A stretch of DNA of 64,000 bases from Bacteroidota bacterium. Lineage in GTDB: Bacteria; Bacteroidota; Bacteroidia; Chitinophagales; Saprospiraceae. Below are positions 62,534 to 64,000 of this stretch, one piece after another (the stretch's first letter is position 1; each line of letters begins with the position of its first letter). The translations under genes were made by a program, and so were the position numbers. The DNA is taken from positions 124,001 to 188,000 of the forward strand of contig WGNL01000014.1 of NCBI GenBank assembly GCA_016124585.1, in the 5' to 3' direction. The notes below the pieces were generated by a model that saw only the letters and a program-made list of their open reading frames with translations, had not been told where the DNA came from and did not search any database.

Positions 62534-64000
62534 TTATTTCAAAATCTCATATTCTGTTCTCCGGTTCTGCTTTCGGCCTTCCTCAGTCTCATTGCTGGCA
62601 GCCGGCACTGTTTCGCCGAATCCCTTATATTTTAGTCGGTTGGCATCAATTCCATTTTGGGTCAAATAATCGTAAACTGACTTCGCCCGGTCGTTGGAGA
62701 GTTTGAGGTTGTCAGCGTCGGAGCCAACGTTGTCGGTGTGGCCATTGATTTGGATTTTCAATTCTGGGTTTTCAACCAATAGTGATTTCAACCTGGCCAA
62801 TTCAACAAGGCTCTCCTTGCGAAGCGCCGCCGAACCTGTTTCGAAGAAGACGTTTTTTAAGACGATTGGCTTCGCAGAGGCACCCAATGGTTCCAGTTCG
62901 ATGTTCAGTTTAAAGGGCTTATCTAAAGTGCCGGGCTGGTCAAGTGCGAAATTGTCTGAATAAAAAAGGTATTTTTCCTTGGAAACATTGAGGGCATAAT
63001 TTCCGCCAGCAGGCAGGGTGACGAGGAACTTTCCGTCTGCCTCGGTTAAAGCCGTTGTGTAAATTTTGCCTGTTTCCAACTCCACGATTTCGAGTTTGGC
63101 AATGAGCGGTTTTTTAGAAACTGCGTCCACGATAGTAGCTTGGACATAAGTAGCTGGGGTTGGGCGATTGATTTCTGAAAGTTCAAAACTGAAAAGGTCA
63201 GTTGTACTGCCTGTCTGCGGATTGTCGAAAGCTGAAACGCCATCTTTGGTAGTCAACTTATCTGTTGCAAAGTAGGCCGTCTTTCCATCCAAACTCACGG
63301 TCAATGCCCCCTCGTTACCTGAAGTATTGATAGGGTAGCCAAGGTTTTTGGGTTCGCCCCACTTACCGTCAGGCTGCATTCTTGAAACATACAGGTCAAA
63401 ACCGCCCATTCCCGGTAGTCCATTGGACATGAAGTAAAGCGTTTTGCCATCTGCATGTACGAATGGTGATTGTTCGTCTCCGATGGTATTGATTGGAGCT
63501 CCGATATTGGTTGGTACGCTCCACTTCCCGTCCGTCTGGCGTCGGCTCATCCAGATATCTTTGCCGCCTATCCCACCTTTACGCTCCGCCGTAAAGAAAA
63601 GGGTTTTGCCATCGCCTGAAAGGCTTGGTTGGGATTCCCATCCCGGAGTATTTACAGGCGCACCGAGGTTGCGTACTTTTGTCCATTGACCATCCTTTAA
63701 TTCTGTATAAAAGAGGTCACACCCCCCAAGTCCATCCCGTCGATGGCAGGCCGTGAAAACCAAGAGTTTACCATCCGCACTGATGCTTTGAGCCCCTTCG
63801 TTATCCGGGGTGTTCACCGCTTCGATGGGCTCTCCCGGCTGCCAAACACCATCTACTTTTTCGCTCCGATAAAAGTCCTCTTGCCCTCTTCGAACTGCGG
63901 TGTAAATGAGTACTTCTCCATTAGCAGTAAGGCTTGGGAGGTACTCAGCTTCTGGTGTATTAATGTTGGGGCCTAAATTTTGGGGTTGGAACGGAACAGG
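62534..64000 (-). CDS. PD40-repeat protein with OmpA C-terminal domain, N-terminus outside window
   Basis: The leftward frame is open from the right edge, so the start is missing; 488 codons are visible. The N-terminal part consists of WD40-like PD40 beta-propeller repeats (AEYLPSLTANGEVLIYTAVRRGQEDFYRS; SQPSLSGDGKTLFFTAERKGGIGGKDIW and similar). A carboxypeptidase-regulatory-like domain follows (VDAVSKKPLIAKLEIVE...). The C-terminus is an OmpA peptidoglycan-binding domain (INGHTDNVGSDADNLKLSNDRAKSV, GFGETVPAASNETEEGRKQNRRTEY). Such proteins anchor the outer membrane to the wall; PorE of the T9SS has the same layout, so a T9SS link is possible but unproven. Confidence 0.92.
   Translation of the reverse strand, partial: PVPFQPQNLGPNINTPEAEYLPSLTANGEVLIYTAVRRGQEDFYRSEKVDGVWQPGEPIEAVNTPDNEGAQSISADGKLLVFTACHRRDGLGGCDLFYTELKDGQWTKVRNLGAPVNTPGWESQPSLSGDGKTLFFTAERKGGIGGKDIWMSRRQTDGKWSVPTNIGAPINTIGDEQSPFVHADGKTLYFMSNGLPGMGGFDLYVSRMQPDGKWGEPKNLGYPINTSGNEGALTVSLDGKTAYFATDKLTTKDGVSAFDNPQTGSTTDLFSFELSEINRPTPATYVQATIVDAVSKKPLIAKLEIVELETGKIYTTALTEADGKFLVTLPAGGNYALNVSKEKYLFYSDNFALDQPGTLDKPFKLNIELEPLGASAKPIVLKNVFFETGSAALRKESLVELARLKSLLVENPELKIQINGHTDNVGSDADNLKLSNDRAKSVYDYLTQNGIDANRLKYKGFGETVPAASNETEEGRKQNRRTEYEILK

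Overview
The window looks like a chromosomal segment of a Bacteroidota bacterium, most likely from the Saprospiria (Lewinella/Haliscomenobacter-like). The evidence is two SusC/SusD pairs, several secreted proteins with type IX secretion (T9SS) C-terminal sorting domains, a GldB-type gliding lipoprotein, promoters of the TTTG / TAnnTTTG type rather than -35/-10 boxes, and long multidomain surface proteins. No rRNA, tRNA, CRISPR array or prophage was recognised. Both ends cut through genes.

Region 1 (1-14 kb) is a polysaccharide utilisation locus read mostly leftwards: an AraC-family regulator (divergent), SusC, SusD, a 1038-residue secreted protein with an unassigned N-terminal domain plus PKD and LamG modules, a 1366-residue protein with five LamG and two FN3 modules, and a GH130 glycoside phosphorylase running off the left edge. 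A direct repeat of 21-bp spacing lies between araC and susC, and a related copy lies upstream of the LamG protein, which suggests one regulon. Region 2 (14-15.3 kb) is a scar with paired hairpins and a truncated transposase.

Region 3 (15.3-26.3 kb) is mainly housekeeping: uvrB, a WG-repeat lipoprotein, a divergent ECF42-like sigma-factor homologue, fabF and acpP, pyk, dut, a sugar-phosphate nucleotidyltransferase and a TPR protein. Region 4 (26.8-36.7 kb) has a second SusC/SusD pair, a vanadium-haloperoxidase-type protein with a T9SS tail, two more T9SS cargo proteins and a lipoprotein. Region 5 (36.8-49.9 kb) holds a methyltransferase-like membrane protein, anmK, a cytochrome c, a SWIM/SNF2 protein with altered helicase motifs, gldB, an outer-membrane barrel, a MscS channel, a NUDIX hydrolase, a class-A-type serine hydrolase and rlmD.

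Region 6 (50-56 kb) is a type III restriction-modification operon (mod-res) with a nested dyad upstream, followed by a repeat-rich spacer and an internally duplicated small protein. Region 7 (56-64 kb) contains a lamin-tail-domain secreted protein, dnaN with a perfect DnaA box upstream, an MsbA-like ABC exporter and a PD40/OmpA lipoprotein-type protein cut by the right edge.

The most unusual non-coding signal is a class of intergenic elements made of 8-bp tandem units (for example ATTGTTNN facing NNAACAAT) in inverted pairs. They occur at 19.5, 43.8 and 60.7 kb, with a related form using another octamer at 0.55 kb. One of them covers the start codon of the ABC exporter. No single complete new system is evident. 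The best leads are these octamer hairpins, the AraC operator pair, the altered SNF2 protein and the region around the type III system.
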